A DNA stretch of 64,000 nt, taken from the NCBI RefSeq assembly GCF_032490495.1, contig NZ_JAVYJB010000007.1, positions 62,001 to 126,000 of the forward strand, given 5' to 3'. Under the pieces are notes generated by a model, which searched no databases, was not told where the DNA came from, and saw only the letters and a list, made by a program, of their open reading frames with translations. This document shows, piece by piece, positions 41,500 to 50,680 of the stretch. The translations under genes and the position numbers were made by a program. The stretch's first letter is position 1, and the number at the start of each line of letters is the position of its first letter. This DNA is from Pilosibacter fragilis (lineage in GTDB: Bacteria > Bacillota > Clostridia > Lachnospirales > Lachnospiraceae).

Positions 41500-43143
41500 A
41501 TGAATGATGATAAAGATACAGTAAACTATATGGATTCTATCAACAAGGCGAGCAGAAAGCGGAGAAGGAAACCGTCTTTCTGGGAACAGTACGGAATCCT
41601 TGTGATCGGAGCGGCTGTTCTTGCAGTGATCGTTGTGGCGGTGGTATTTGGCGGAAAAGCCATGAACGCCGTAAAAGGAAAAATGGCGGCGGCGCAGGCT
41701 GCATCTGAGTCCGCCTCGGAGAGCGAGAGTGCGGAGGAAGCTTCTCTTCAGGCAGAGGAGGAGAGCCGTGCAGAGATCGAATCCGAGTCGGCGGAAACGG
41801 ATGCAAAGATTAAAGAAGTGATCGATTCCTACTCGAATCTTGGTATCGCGAAGGTCACAGGCTACTTAAATATCCGGAAAGACCCGAATGAGGCAGCGAA
41901 TGTGATCGGAACACTTTCCGATGGAAGTGCCTGCGAGATCCTGGAGACTCTGGAGGGCTGGTATAAGATCAGCTCCGGCGAGGTCGAGGGATATGCCAGC
42001 GCGGAATATATCCTGACCGGGGATGAAGCAAAGACCGCGGCGAAAGACCTTGTAAAGGAACGTGTATATATTACCGCAGACAATTTAAATATCCGTGAGA
42101 CACCTTCTATGGACGGAAACATCGTTGGAAAGTGCCTTCAGGGCGAGCTTCATGAACTTCTTGGGGAGACGGATGGATGGTATCAGATCTCCGGCGGTTA
42201 TATCTCTGCGGATTACGCGGAAAAACGGTTCTGTATGAACGAGGCAAACAAGCTGGATATGAAGGCGATGGTCTTAAATTTCTATGACCGCCCGGGCGTA
42301 TCCAATGTTTCCAATTATTTAAATATCCGTGCGGGCGCCGGTGAGAGCGAAAAGATCATCGGAAAGCTCCCGAGCTATGCCGGATGTGAGATCTTAGAGG
42401 ACGCCAACGGCTGGTATAAGATCAGTTCCGGTGGAATTACCGGATATGTAAAGAGTGAATATATCCTGACCGGTGACGCAGCGAAGGAAGCAGCCATGAG
42501 CCATGCGGAGCTTATGGCGATCGTCCATGCGGACCGCTTAAACGCGAGAACAGAGCCGTCCACCGACGCGAAAATCTGGACCCAGATCTCCGAGAATGAG
42601 CGGTATCATGTCGCGGAGCAGCTTGACGGATGGGTAAAGATCGAATTTGATGAGGGCGGAGAAGGCGATGGAAATGATGAGATTTCTTCCGCGTATGTTT
42701 CTTCAGAATTTGTGGAAGTACGATATGCCCTGTCTGAGGCGATCAAATTCTCACCGACGGAAGAAAGTGCTTCCTTAAGAAGCCGGATCGTAAACTACGC
42801 GATGAAGTTCCTGGGCAATCCATATGTCTGGGGTGGTACGAGCCTTACAAGAGGCGCTGACTGTTCCGGATTTACCATGTCGGTTATGAAAAACTTCGGG
42901 ATTTCTCTTCCGCATTACTCCGGTTCCCAGGCGAACAGCGGAAAACGGATCAAGTCGAGCCAGATGAAGCCGGGCGACCTGATCTTCTACGGAAGCAGCC
43001 GCGGAAGGATCAACCATGTTGCCATGTACATCGGCAATGGACAGATCATCCACGCAGCGAGCCGAAGAAGCGGAATCAAGATCTCTACCTGGAACTACAG
43101 AACTCCGGTGTGCATCGTGGATGTAATTGGAAACAGGTCCTGA
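41500..43143 (+). CDS. SH3-domain NlpC/P60 peptidoglycan endopeptidase
   Basis: A 547-residue secreted or membrane-anchored wall hydrolase. It has a basic N-terminus, one membrane helix (ILVIGAAVLAVIVVAVVF), an acidic linker, and then four bacterial SH3 repeats from about residue 117. Three are recognised by YLNIRxxP or LNIRETP followed by a WYKISSG-like end, and the fourth is more divergent. The NlpC/P60 catalytic domain occupies residues 430-547, with Cys455 in ADCSGF, His in INHVAMYIG and a third polar residue in IIHAAS. It would cut stem peptides of peptidoglycan. The start at 41500 is preferred over an upstream ATG because the latter falls within the promoter. Confidence 0.93.
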   Translation: MNDDKDTVNYMDSINKASRKRRRKPSFWEQYGILVIGAAVLAVIVVAVVFGGKAMNAVKGKMAAAQAASESASESESAEEASLQAEEESRAEIESESAETDAKIKEVIDSYSNLGIAKVTGYLNIRKDPNEAANVIGTLSDGSACEILETLEGWYKISSGEVEGYASAEYILTGDEAKTAAKDLVKERVYITADNLNIRETPSMDGNIVGKCLQGELHELLGETDGWYQISGGYISADYAEKRFCMNEANKLDMKAMVLNFYDRPGVSNVSNYLNIRAGAGESEKIIGKLPSYAGCEILEDANGWYKISSGGITGYVKSEYILTGDAAKEAAMSHAELMAIVHADRLNARTEPSTDAKIWTQISENERYHVAEQLDGWVKIEFDEGGEGDGNDEISSAYVSSEFVEVRYALSEAIKFSPTEESASLRSRIVNYAMKFLGNPYVWGGTSLTRGADCSGFTMSVMKNFGISLPHYSGSQANSGKRIKSSQMKPGDLIFYGSSRGRINHVAMYIGNGQIIHAASRRSGIKISTWNYRTPVCIVDVIGNRS

Positions 43144-43174
43144 TCGGGTAAATTGTGATAAAAATGGATATGAG

Positions 43175-43229
43175 AACTCCTTTCTGGACATACTGGGTGT
43201 ACCTGGCATGTCAGAAAGGAGTTTTTTTG
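43175..43229 (+). terminator. Terminator containing the next gene's ribosome site
   Basis: AACTCCTTTCTG (43175-43186) pairs with CAGAAAGGAGTT (43212-43223), 12 perfect base pairs extended by ACAT/ATGT across a bulge, followed by a run of seven T residues. The AAGGAG in the right arm (43216-43221) is the only Shine-Dalgarno site for ATG 43232. Termination and translation initiation are therefore linked to the same hairpin. Confidence 0.9.
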
Positions 43230-43231
43230 TT

Positions 43232-43906
43232 ATGAATGAAAAGGAACAGAAGGAGACAAAGGCGGAGGAGGAGCGGATCCGGGAGAACGGACAGGTGACG
43301 CTGGAAGAGAACGGTAAGAGGATCCATCTCTTATCTATCATCGGGGAGATCGAAGGGCATGACAATCTATCCGGGAGTACGAAGACTACAAAGTATGAAC
43401 ATATTCTGCCGGAACTTGCGAAGGTGGAGAGCGATGAGAAGATCGGAGGGGTCCTGATCCTTGTGAATACCATCGGCGGGGATGTGAGCTGCGGGCTTGC
43501 ACTGGCGGAGATGATCGCATCCCTCAGCAAGCCGACGGTTTCCTTAGTCATCGGGGACAGCCACTCCATCGGTGTGCCGTTGGCGGTGGCGTCAGATTAT
43601 TCCTTCATCGTACCCACCGGGACCATGCTGGTTCATCCGGTACGGATGAGCGGGGTGGTGATCGGGACGGCACAGACCTACGAATATTTTGAAATGATCG
43701 AGGAACGGATCATAAGCTTTGTATCAGAGCACAGCAGGATCGATCGGGAAAAACTGAAACGGCTCATGCACAATACGAAGATGCTGACGAAGGATCTCGG
43801 GACGGTTCTGGTCGGAAAAGAGGCGGTGGAGTGCGGACTGATCGACGGAGAAGGCGGAATCAGGGACGCCATCGAAAAGCTGAATGCGCTGATAAAAAAC
43901 GACTGA
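43232..43906 (+). CDS. TepA/ClpP-like serine peptidase
   Basis: A 224-residue cytoplasmic protein of the ClpP superfamily, closest to translocation-enhancing protein TepA by its motifs. IHLLSIIGEIEGH, LVNTIGGDVSCGLALAEMI, GDSHSIGVPLAVASD with likely nucleophile Ser112, and MLVHPVRM with His135. Unlike ClpP it lacks an N-terminal axial loop region, having an acidic KETKAEEERIRENGQ start. TepA-like proteins degrade signal peptides or short peptides at the membrane in Bacillus. The start at 43232 is set by the ribosome site inside the preceding terminator stem. Confidence 0.85.
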   Translation: MNEKEQKETKAEEERIRENGQVTLEENGKRIHLLSIIGEIEGHDNLSGSTKTTKYEHILPELAKVESDEKIGGVLILVNTIGGDVSCGLALAEMIASLSKPTVSLVIGDSHSIGVPLAVASDYSFIVPTGTMLVHPVRMSGVVIGTAQTYEYFEMIEERIISFVSEHSRIDREKLKRLMHNTKMLTKDLGTVLVGKEAVECGLIDGEGGIRDAIEKLNALIKND

Positions 43907-43939
43907 CCGAAAATATGTTCGGCTTATAATTTCTTACGG

Positions 43940-43968
43940 TTGCATTTTGGCATTTTTTTTTGTATACT
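43940..43968 (+). promoter_or_regulatory. Promoter of ftsK
   Basis: TTGCAT at 43940-43945, 17-base spacer ending in TG, TATACT at 43963-43968; an extended -10 arrangement. Confidence 0.65.
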
Positions 43969-44013
43969 ATATTTTGGGGTACTTGCCCCGTAAAGTTAAA
44001 GGGGGAAAAGCAC

Positions 44014-47000
44014 TTGGCTGGAACCAGAAAACAAAAAGAAACGACAAAACAATCACAGGCGTCTGCGAGAACAAAAACCACATCAAAGACAACGCAGAAA
44101 TCTGCACAGACGCCTAAGAATAAGACAACAAGGACAGGGGCGAGAGCTTCCGAAAAGAGAAGAGAAACGAAACCGCAGTATGAGGAAGATACCGGATTCT
44201 TACAGTCTGAGGCAGTGATCCTCGGCACCTTCGCGGTATGTGTGCTGTTATTCTTGAGCAACTTCCATATCTGCGGATTCCTCGGTGACTTTTTCAGCCG
44301 GATCATGCTGGGCGTGTTCGGCTGTATCGGTTATCTGGCTCCGTTATTGTTGTTCACAGAACTGTTATTCTACGCTTCGAATAAGGGAAATATCCGGGCA
44401 GTCTACAAGATGATCGCGGTGGAAGTCCTTCTGATCGTGCTCTGTGGTCTTGCGCAGCTTGTGTTCGGCGGCGGATACCGGGAAGGTCAGACGATCCTCG
44501 ACATCTATAAGTCCGCCGGAGTAAGTGGACTTGGCGGCGGCGTGATCGGCGGTGTCCTTGTTATGGTTCTCCACACAGCGGTGGGAACCATCGGGGCCTA
44601 TGTGGTCCTTCTCGTATTTATGATCATCTCACTGGTGTGCATCACGGAAAAATCCTTCGTGTCCGCTGTTAAGAGCGGAAGTGGAAAGGCATATCGGTAT
44701 GCAAAGGAAGACTACAGCAGAAGAAAAGAGCTCCACGAGGAACGTCAGGAGGAAAAACGCAGACTCCGGGAAGAGCAGCGCGTTCAGGGCGTGGATCTTG
44801 CTGCGACCGATCTCTCGAGAACTCCGGATTTCGGTGGAATTGCCGGTGGCTATATGGGCGTTGTGGATGCTGAGGCTGTGTCCGAGGCAGATGAGACGAA
44901 ACAGGAAATAGATGTTTCCGATACATATAAAGAAGAAACGGCGGATCCGAAGGCGGAGACAGGAAGTATGCAGCCGGATCCTGCAGATATCTTTAAAGGA
45001 AAGATCACGATGGGAGGCAGGCCGGTAGAAAATCCGGAGTCTTCCAGTGAGGATCAGAGTAAGGAAGGCCGGTCCGGAGAAGACGCGATGAAGGATGTGG
45101 AACGCGTTCCGTTTGAGGAAGATGCTGTCCCGGCCGGAATCCATGAGGATGAGGACGTGTTTATCAGTCATGGGGAGAGTGCCTTTGATGATGAGGATAT
45201 GTTCCCGGACGAAAAGAAAAGGGAGACAAAGGCCTGGGAGAAAAAACCGAAGGTGTCCGTCTTATCCAATATCCCGGATATCCCGTTAGATGAGCCCGCG
45301 GCGGACGATGACGAGATCTTTGAGTCCATGAGAAGGGACACGGAGAGAAGAGCGGACGGACTCCGTGCAGAGAATGCCAAACCAGACAAAATTGCAGAGC
45401 CAGACGAAACTGCAGAGACTTCGAAGACGGCAGAGGAGGAAAAAACCGAGTTCCCGGAGACGGAAGAAAATGAAAAGACGGCCGGAATTCCTGTATCCGG
45501 AGAAGGATCCATGAGCGATCTTTCAGATGACGAATTTCTCGACACAGAACCTTATGTGGAAAATGAGGACTACTGGATTCAGGCAGCAGAGCCGGGAAGC
45601 CGCGCGTATGCGGTGACACACGGCAGCAACGTGAAATCCCCTGAACCTCCTGCCGCTAAGGAACCGTCCGAAGAACACCAACACCGTCAGGTCGTGACCG
45701 CGTCCGGAAAAGTCATTGAAACAGATACAGAAGAGATTATAAAGAAAAAGGCGGAAATAAGAAAGCGGGAAGCAGCCGAGAGGGAAGAGGCAGGAAACGA
45801 GGTATTAAAGGAGATCCGGCAGACGGAAGAAAAACCGAAGAAACCTTATATGATCCCGCCGCTTGACCTCTTAAAGAAAGGCGCTCCCTTGACGGGGCAG
45901 TCGGAACAGGAATTTAAGGATACGGCGATCAAGCTCCAGCAGACATTAAGAAACTTTGGTGTCGGAGTCACTGTTACGAATATCAGCTGTGGGCCGACCG
46001 TTACCCGGTACGAACTTCACCCGGAGCAGGGGGTAAAAGTGAGCCGGATCCTGTCGCTGGCGGACGATATCAAGTTAAACCTTGCGGCGGCAGATATCCG
46101 TATCGAGGCGCCGATCCCCGGAAAAGCAGCTGTGGGAATCGAGGTGCCGAACAAGGTCAACAGCATGGTCTATCTGCGTGACCTTTTAGAGAGCCCGGAA
46201 TTTAAAAATCATAAATCGACACTGGCTTTTGCGGTGGGTAAGGACATCGGCGGACAGGTAGTCATTGCAGACCTCGCAAAGATGCCGCACCTTCTGATCG
46301 CCGGGCAGACTGGTTCCGGTAAATCAGTAGGGATCAACACGATGATCATGAGCCTGATCTACCGCTCATCCCCGGATGATGTGAAGCTCATTATGATCGA
46401 TCCGAAGGTGGTTGAACTTTCCGTCTATAACGGAATCCCACATCTGCTGATCCCGGTAGTCACCGACCCGAAGAAGGCGGCCGGTGCCCTCAACTGGGCA
46501 GTTGCAGAGATGATGGAACGATACAATAAGTTCGCTTCCTCGAATGTCCGCGACCTGAAAGGGTATAACGCGAAGGTGCAGACTCTGGCGGAGAGCGGGG
46601 ATATCCCTGCGGACCAGATTCCGAAGAAACTGCCGCAGCTCGTGATCATTATCGACGAGCTGGCGGATCTCATGATGGTTGCCTCAAACGAGGTGGAGGA
46701 CGCGATCTGCCGTCTGGCACAGCTTGCCCGGGCAGCGGGAATTCATCTCGTTATCGCGACCCAGCGTCCGTCCGTCAATGTCATCACAGGTGTGATCAAA
46801 GCGAACGTGCCGTCACGGATCGCGTTCTCTGTTGCGTCCGGCGTGGATTCGAGAACGATCCTCGACATGAACGGCGCAGAGAAACTGTTAGGAAACGGCG
46901 ATATGCTGTTTTACCCGTCCGGTTATCCGAAGCCGCTCCGTGTGCAGGGCGCTTTTGTATCGGACGGCGAGGTGTCAAATGTAACCGAGTTCTTAAAAGA

Positions 47001-47310
47001 ACAGAACGAGGATACAGGATATAACACGGAAATCGAGAAAAAACTGACCCAGTCCTCCTTAGCCGGAGGAGCGGGCGGACAGAATGAGCGGGACGCATTG
47101 TTTACCGATGCGGGCAAGTTCATTATCGAGAAGGATAAAGCGTCGATCGGCATGCTTCAGAGAATGTTCAAGATCGGCTTTAACCGTGCTGCCCGGATCA
47201 TGGATCAGCTTGCCGAGGCCGGTGTTGTAGGGGAAGAGGAAGGAACGAAGCCAAGGAAGATCCTGATGTCCATGGAAGAGTTCGAAGAATTCCTGGAAGC
47301 GGGGTACTAA
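44014..47310 (+). CDS. ftsK: DNA translocase FtsK/SpoIIIE
   Basis: A 1098-residue membrane-anchored motor that pumps chromosomal DNA through the division or sporulation septum. It has a basic Thr/Lys-rich N-terminus, four membrane helices up to about residue 215 and an acidic low-complexity linker from 230 to about 610. The RecA-like motor has Walker A GQTGSGKS near residue 764 and Walker B LVIIIDELADLM. A C-terminal gamma winged helix (ASIGMLQRMFKIGFNRAARIMD) recognises orienting DNA sequences. The TTG start at 44014 follows AGGGGGA; the frame continues upstream into the promoter. B. subtilis SpoIIIE is about 790 residues; the excess here is the linker. Confidence 0.93.
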   Translation: MAGTRKQKETTKQSQASARTKTTSKTTQKSAQTPKNKTTRTGARASEKRRETKPQYEEDTGFLQSEAVILGTFAVCVLLFLSNFHICGFLGDFFSRIMLGVFGCIGYLAPLLLFTELLFYASNKGNIRAVYKMIAVEVLLIVLCGLAQLVFGGGYREGQTILDIYKSAGVSGLGGGVIGGVLVMVLHTAVGTIGAYVVLLVFMIISLVCITEKSFVSAVKSGSGKAYRYAKEDYSRRKELHEERQEEKRRLREEQRVQGVDLAATDLSRTPDFGGIAGGYMGVVDAEAVSEADETKQEIDVSDTYKEETADPKAETGSMQPDPADIFKGKITMGGRPVENPESSSEDQSKEGRSGEDAMKDVERVPFEEDAVPAGIHEDEDVFISHGESAFDDEDMFPDEKKRETKAWEKKPKVSVLSNIPDIPLDEPAADDDEIFESMRRDTERRADGLRAENAKPDKIAEPDETAETSKTAEEEKTEFPETEENEKTAGIPVSGEGSMSDLSDDEFLDTEPYVENEDYWIQAAEPGSRAYAVTHGSNVKSPEPPAAKEPSEEHQHRQVVTASGKVIETDTEEIIKKKAEIRKREAAEREEAGNEVLKEIRQTEEKPKKPYMIPPLDLLKKGAPLTGQSEQEFKDTAIKLQQTLRNFGVGVTVTNISCGPTVTRYELHPEQGVKVSRILSLADDIKLNLAAADIRIEAPIPGKAAVGIEVPNKVNSMVYLRDLLESPEFKNHKSTLAFAVGKDIGGQVVIADLAKMPHLLIAGQTGSGKSVGINTMIMSLIYRSSPDDVKLIMIDPKVVELSVYNGIPHLLIPVVTDPKKAAGALNWAVAEMMERYNKFASSNVRDLKGYNAKVQTLAESGDIPADQIPKKLPQLVIIIDELADLMMVASNEVEDAICRLAQLARAAGIHLVIATQRPSVNVITGVIKANVPSRIAFSVASGVDSRTILDMNGAEKLLGNGDMLFYPSGYPKPLRVQGAFVSDGEVSNVTEFLKEQNEDTGYNTEIEKKLTQSSLAGGAGGQNERDALFTDAGKFIIEKDKASIGMLQRMFKIGFNRAARIMDQLAEAGVVGEEEGTKPRKILMSMEEFEEFLEAGY

Positions 47311-47402
47311 AGCCTGCGGCTGTTGAAATTGAAATGGCTGCCGGCTGCGGAATCCGCAGATCCAGAGAAATGATATGCTACTACAAAAGGAGGATACCGA
47401 TT

Positions 47403-49073
47403 ATGAAGACCGATATCGAGATTGCACAGGAGACGAAGATGCTCCCGATTACCACCGTTGCGTCCCAGTATGGAATTACTGAGGACGATCTGGAACTTTA
47501 CGGAAAGTACAAGGCAAAGATCTCCAATGAGCTCTGGCAGGAGATCAAGGACAGACCGGATGGAAAACTCGTTCTGGTGACAGCGATCAACCCGACTCCG
47601 GCAGGAGAGGGAAAGACCACAACCAGTATCGGACTTGCACAGGCGATGACAAAGTGCGGAAAGAAAGCAATGCTTGCTCTCCGTGAGCCATCCCTCGGAC
47701 CGTGCTTTGGAATCAAGGGCGGAGCAGCCGGCGGTGGATATGCCCAGGTCGTTCCGATGGAGGACTTAAACCTTCATTTTACCGGTGATTTCCATGCGAT
47801 CACGACAGCGAACAACTTGTTGGCAGCACTTCTTGACAACCATATTCAGCAGGGAAATACCCTTGGAATCGACCCGAGACAGATCCTCTGGAAGAGATGT
47901 CTTGACATGAACGACCGTGTGCTGAGAAACATTGTAGTGGGACTCGGCGCAAAGGCAGACGGTTTCGTCCGCGAAGACCATTTTGTGATCACGGTTGCCT
48001 CCGAGATCATGGCGATCCTCTGTCTGGCAACGGATATGAAGGACTTGAAGGAGCGCCTCGGAAGGATCATTGTAGCGTATAATTTTGCGGGTGAGCCGGT
48101 GACAGCGAAGGATCTCAACGCGGTCGGCTCCATGGCAGCTCTCTTAAAGGATGCCATCAAACCGAATCTGGTACAGACCTTAGAGCACACGGGAGCTCTT
48201 GTACATGGCGGACCGTTTGCGAATATCGCCCACGGCTGCAACAGCGTTATGGCGACAAGAACCGCATTAAAGCTTGCGGATGTGGCGATCACAGAGGCAG
48301 GATTCGGCGCAGATCTCGGCGCAGAGAAATTCTTTGATATTAAGTGCCGCAAGGCGGGGATCCGTCCGGATGCCGTTGTTCTCGTGGCTACTGTCCGCGC
48401 GTTAAAGTACAACGGCGGTGTTCCGAAGGACCAGCTCTCCGAGGAGAATCTTGAGGCATTGAAGAAAGGTATCGTAAACCTTGAGAAACACATCGAGAAC
48501 ATCCAGAAATACCATGTGCCGGTTGTCGTTACTTTAAACTCCTTCCTCACGGACACAGAGGCAGAGTATGAATTTATCCGGAACTTCTGTGAGGAGAGGG
48601 GCTGTGAGTTTGCGCTGTCCGAGGTATGGGCAAAAGGCGGAGACGGCGGAATTGAACTCGCAGAGAAGGTAATAAACACCCTGGAGAAAAAGACGAGTGA
48701 TTTCGCTCCGTTATATCCGGATGAGATGGGAATCTCCGATAAGATCGAGACCATTGCGAAGGAGATCTACGGCGCGGGCAGCGTAAGCTACTCACCGGCG
48801 GCAAAAAAGGCGATCGCGAAGATCACAGAGATGGGCTTTGGCGATCTTCCGGTCTGCATGGCGAAGACCCAGTATTCCTTATCCGATGACCAGAAGAAGC
48901 TTGGCCGTCCGGAAGGATTTGACCTGACTGTGCGCGATGCGTATGTGTGCGCGGGCGCAGGCTTTGTGGTTGCGCTTACCGGTTCCATCATGACTATGCC
49001 GGGACTTCCGAAGAAACCGGCAGCGGACAATATTGACGTGGACGAGAACGGAAAGATCATAGGATTATTCTAA
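47403..49073 (+). CDS. fhs: Formate-tetrahydrofolate ligase
   Basis: A 556-residue enzyme that uses ATP to attach formate to tetrahydrofolate, giving 10-formyl-THF for purine and formyl-Met-tRNA synthesis, or feeding one-carbon flow in acetogens and amino-acid fermenters. The P-loop PTPAGEGKTTTSIGLAQAM and the LREPSLGPCFGIKGGAAGGGYAQV stretch are diagnostic. Full length. AAAGGAGG lies 9 bases before ATG 47403; an earlier in-frame ATG has no ribosome site. The downstream fmt gene uses its product. Confidence 0.97.
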   Translation: MKTDIEIAQETKMLPITTVASQYGITEDDLELYGKYKAKISNELWQEIKDRPDGKLVLVTAINPTPAGEGKTTTSIGLAQAMTKCGKKAMLALREPSLGPCFGIKGGAAGGGYAQVVPMEDLNLHFTGDFHAITTANNLLAALLDNHIQQGNTLGIDPRQILWKRCLDMNDRVLRNIVVGLGAKADGFVREDHFVITVASEIMAILCLATDMKDLKERLGRIIVAYNFAGEPVTAKDLNAVGSMAALLKDAIKPNLVQTLEHTGALVHGGPFANIAHGCNSVMATRTALKLADVAITEAGFGADLGAEKFFDIKCRKAGIRPDAVVLVATVRALKYNGGVPKDQLSEENLEALKKGIVNLEKHIENIQKYHVPVVVTLNSFLTDTEAEYEFIRNFCEERGCEFALSEVWAKGGDGGIELAEKVINTLEKKTSDFAPLYPDEMGISDKIETIAKEIYGAGSVSYSPAAKKAIAKITEMGFGDLPVCMAKTQYSLSDDQKKLGRPEGFDLTVRDAYVCAGAGFVVALTGSIMTMPGLPKKPAADNIDVDENGKIIGLF

Positions 49074-49091
49074 AAAAGCAGTAAGAAAACT

Positions 49092-49121
49092 CACAGGCGG
49101 GCGCATATGTTCCCGCCTGTG
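49092..49121 (+). other. Hairpin between fhs and murE
   Basis: CACAGGCGGG and CCCGCCTGTG form a perfect 10-bp stem but lack a T-run, so it is at most a partial terminator or an mRNA stabiliser. Confidence 0.5.
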
Positions 49122-49146
49122 TGGGTTATGAGAAAGGATGACGACA

Positions 49147-50631
49147 GTGGTAATTGGAGATTGGTTAAAACGCATGAAATACGATCTGGTTTGCGGCAGT
49201 CTGGACCAGAACGTAGATGAAGTGATCTATGATTCGAGAAAGGCAAGACCGGATTCCGTATTCGTGTGCATTCAGGGCAGCACCAGGGATTCCCACGAGT
49301 TTATTCCGGACGTATTAAGGGCTGGCTGTAAAGTTCTTGTGGTAGAAAAAGAAGTGGAAGTACCGGCGGATGTGACTGTGATCCGGGTTGAGAGCGGACG
49401 ACTCGCGCTGGCGGAGCTTTCTGCGGCGAGATTCGGTTATCCGGCAGAGAAACTGATCACCATCGGGATCACCGGCACGAAGGGAAAGACCACGACGAGC
49501 TATATGATCAAGGCGGTCCTTGAGGCAGCCGGAAAGAAGACCGGTCTCATCGGAACGAATGGCGCAGTCATCGGGGATGTGAAATTCCCGACCTCCAATA
49601 CGACACCGGAATCCTATGTGGTGCAGGATTATTTCCATAAAATGGTGGAAGCTGGCTGTGAGTGCTGTGTGATGGAGGTCTCCTCTCAGGCTTTAATGCT
49701 TCACAGGGTCGGCGGGATCATGTTCGACTACGGTCTGTTCACAAATATTTCTCCGGACCATATCGGGCCGAAGGAACACAAGAGCTTTGAAGAGTATCTT
49801 TTTTATAAGTCAAGGCTTCTTACTGTCTGCAAAACGGGGATCGTGAATCGTCTGACAGACCACTACGATGAGGTCGTAAAGGATGCGACCTGCAGACTTC
49901 TTACATATGCCCTGAATGGAAACGCGGATTTCATGGGTGATGACATTCACTATGCATCAAATCACGATTTTGTGGGAATTGAATTCACAATCCACGGCAT
50001 GCTTGACGGAAGAGTCCGCGTAGGGATGCCGGGAAAATTCAACGCGGATAATGCTCTGGCGGCGTTGGCGGTCTGCACTCTGGCGCTTTCCGGTGGAAGC
50101 GGGGTGCTTGATGATCATACAAAACAGGCAATCCTTGGATCCCTCGTGAAGGTCCGCGTGGATGGTCGCATGGAGATCGCGCACGTATCGAAAAAGTGCA
50201 GTGTGATCGTGGATTACGCCCACAATGCGGTCAGCATGGAAAGTCTGCTCACAACACTCCGGGATTATCATCCGAAGCGTCTCGTATGTGTATTCGGCTG
50301 TGGTGGAAACCGCGCCAGAGATCGCAGATATTCAATGGGGGAGATCGGTGGAAAGATGGCGGATCTCTGTATCATTACGGCCGACAATCCGCGTTTTGAG
50401 AAAAACGAGGACATCATCAAGGACATCGAGGTGGGCCTTGCGAAGACGGACGGAACATATCTTGTGATCCCGGACAGACGGGAAGCAATCTTTTACGCGA
50501 TCAGGAACGCCGAGGAGGGTGACATGATCGCCATTATCGGAAAAGGCCATGAGGATTATCAGGAGATCGAAGGTGTGAAACATCATTTTCTGGATCGGGA
50601 AGTCGTGGAAGAGGCGGTAAATAATGTATGA
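49147..50631 (+). CDS. murE: UDP-MurNAc-L-Ala-D-Glu:meso-DAP ligase
   Basis: Adds the third amino acid of the peptidoglycan stem peptide in the cytoplasm. Mur ligase architecture: N-terminal UDP-sugar domain, ATP-binding GITGTKGKTTTS near residue 108, TNISPDHIG, and the C-terminal domain. The DNPR motif at residues 413-416 (TADNPRF) marks meso-diaminopimelate specificity rather than lysine. About 494 residues, normal length. The start is unclear: ATG 49138 is adjacent to the AAAGG site, while GTG 49147 has a 9-base spacing and is preferred. murF follows. Confidence 0.95.
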   Translation: MVIGDWLKRMKYDLVCGSLDQNVDEVIYDSRKARPDSVFVCIQGSTRDSHEFIPDVLRAGCKVLVVEKEVEVPADVTVIRVESGRLALAELSAARFGYPAEKLITIGITGTKGKTTTSYMIKAVLEAAGKKTGLIGTNGAVIGDVKFPTSNTTPESYVVQDYFHKMVEAGCECCVMEVSSQALMLHRVGGIMFDYGLFTNISPDHIGPKEHKSFEEYLFYKSRLLTVCKTGIVNRLTDHYDEVVKDATCRLLTYALNGNADFMGDDIHYASNHDFVGIEFTIHGMLDGRVRVGMPGKFNADNALAALAVCTLALSGGSGVLDDHTKQAILGSLVKVRVDGRMEIAHVSKKCSVIVDYAHNAVSMESLLTTLRDYHPKRLVCVFGCGGNRARDRRYSMGEIGGKMADLCIITADNPRFEKNEDIIKDIEVGLAKTDGTYLVIPDRREAIFYAIRNAEEGDMIAIIGKGHEDYQEIEGVKHHFLDREVVEEAVNNV

Positions 50632-50680
50632 TCGTCCGCAGAGGGACGCAGACTGCAGCAGTAAAGGAGATTGGAAAGGA

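Noticed and set aside
42775..43569. Minus-strand frame of 264 codons across the NlpC and TepA-like genes
   Set aside because: Ser/Pro-rich translation, crosses two real genes and a terminator; a shadow.
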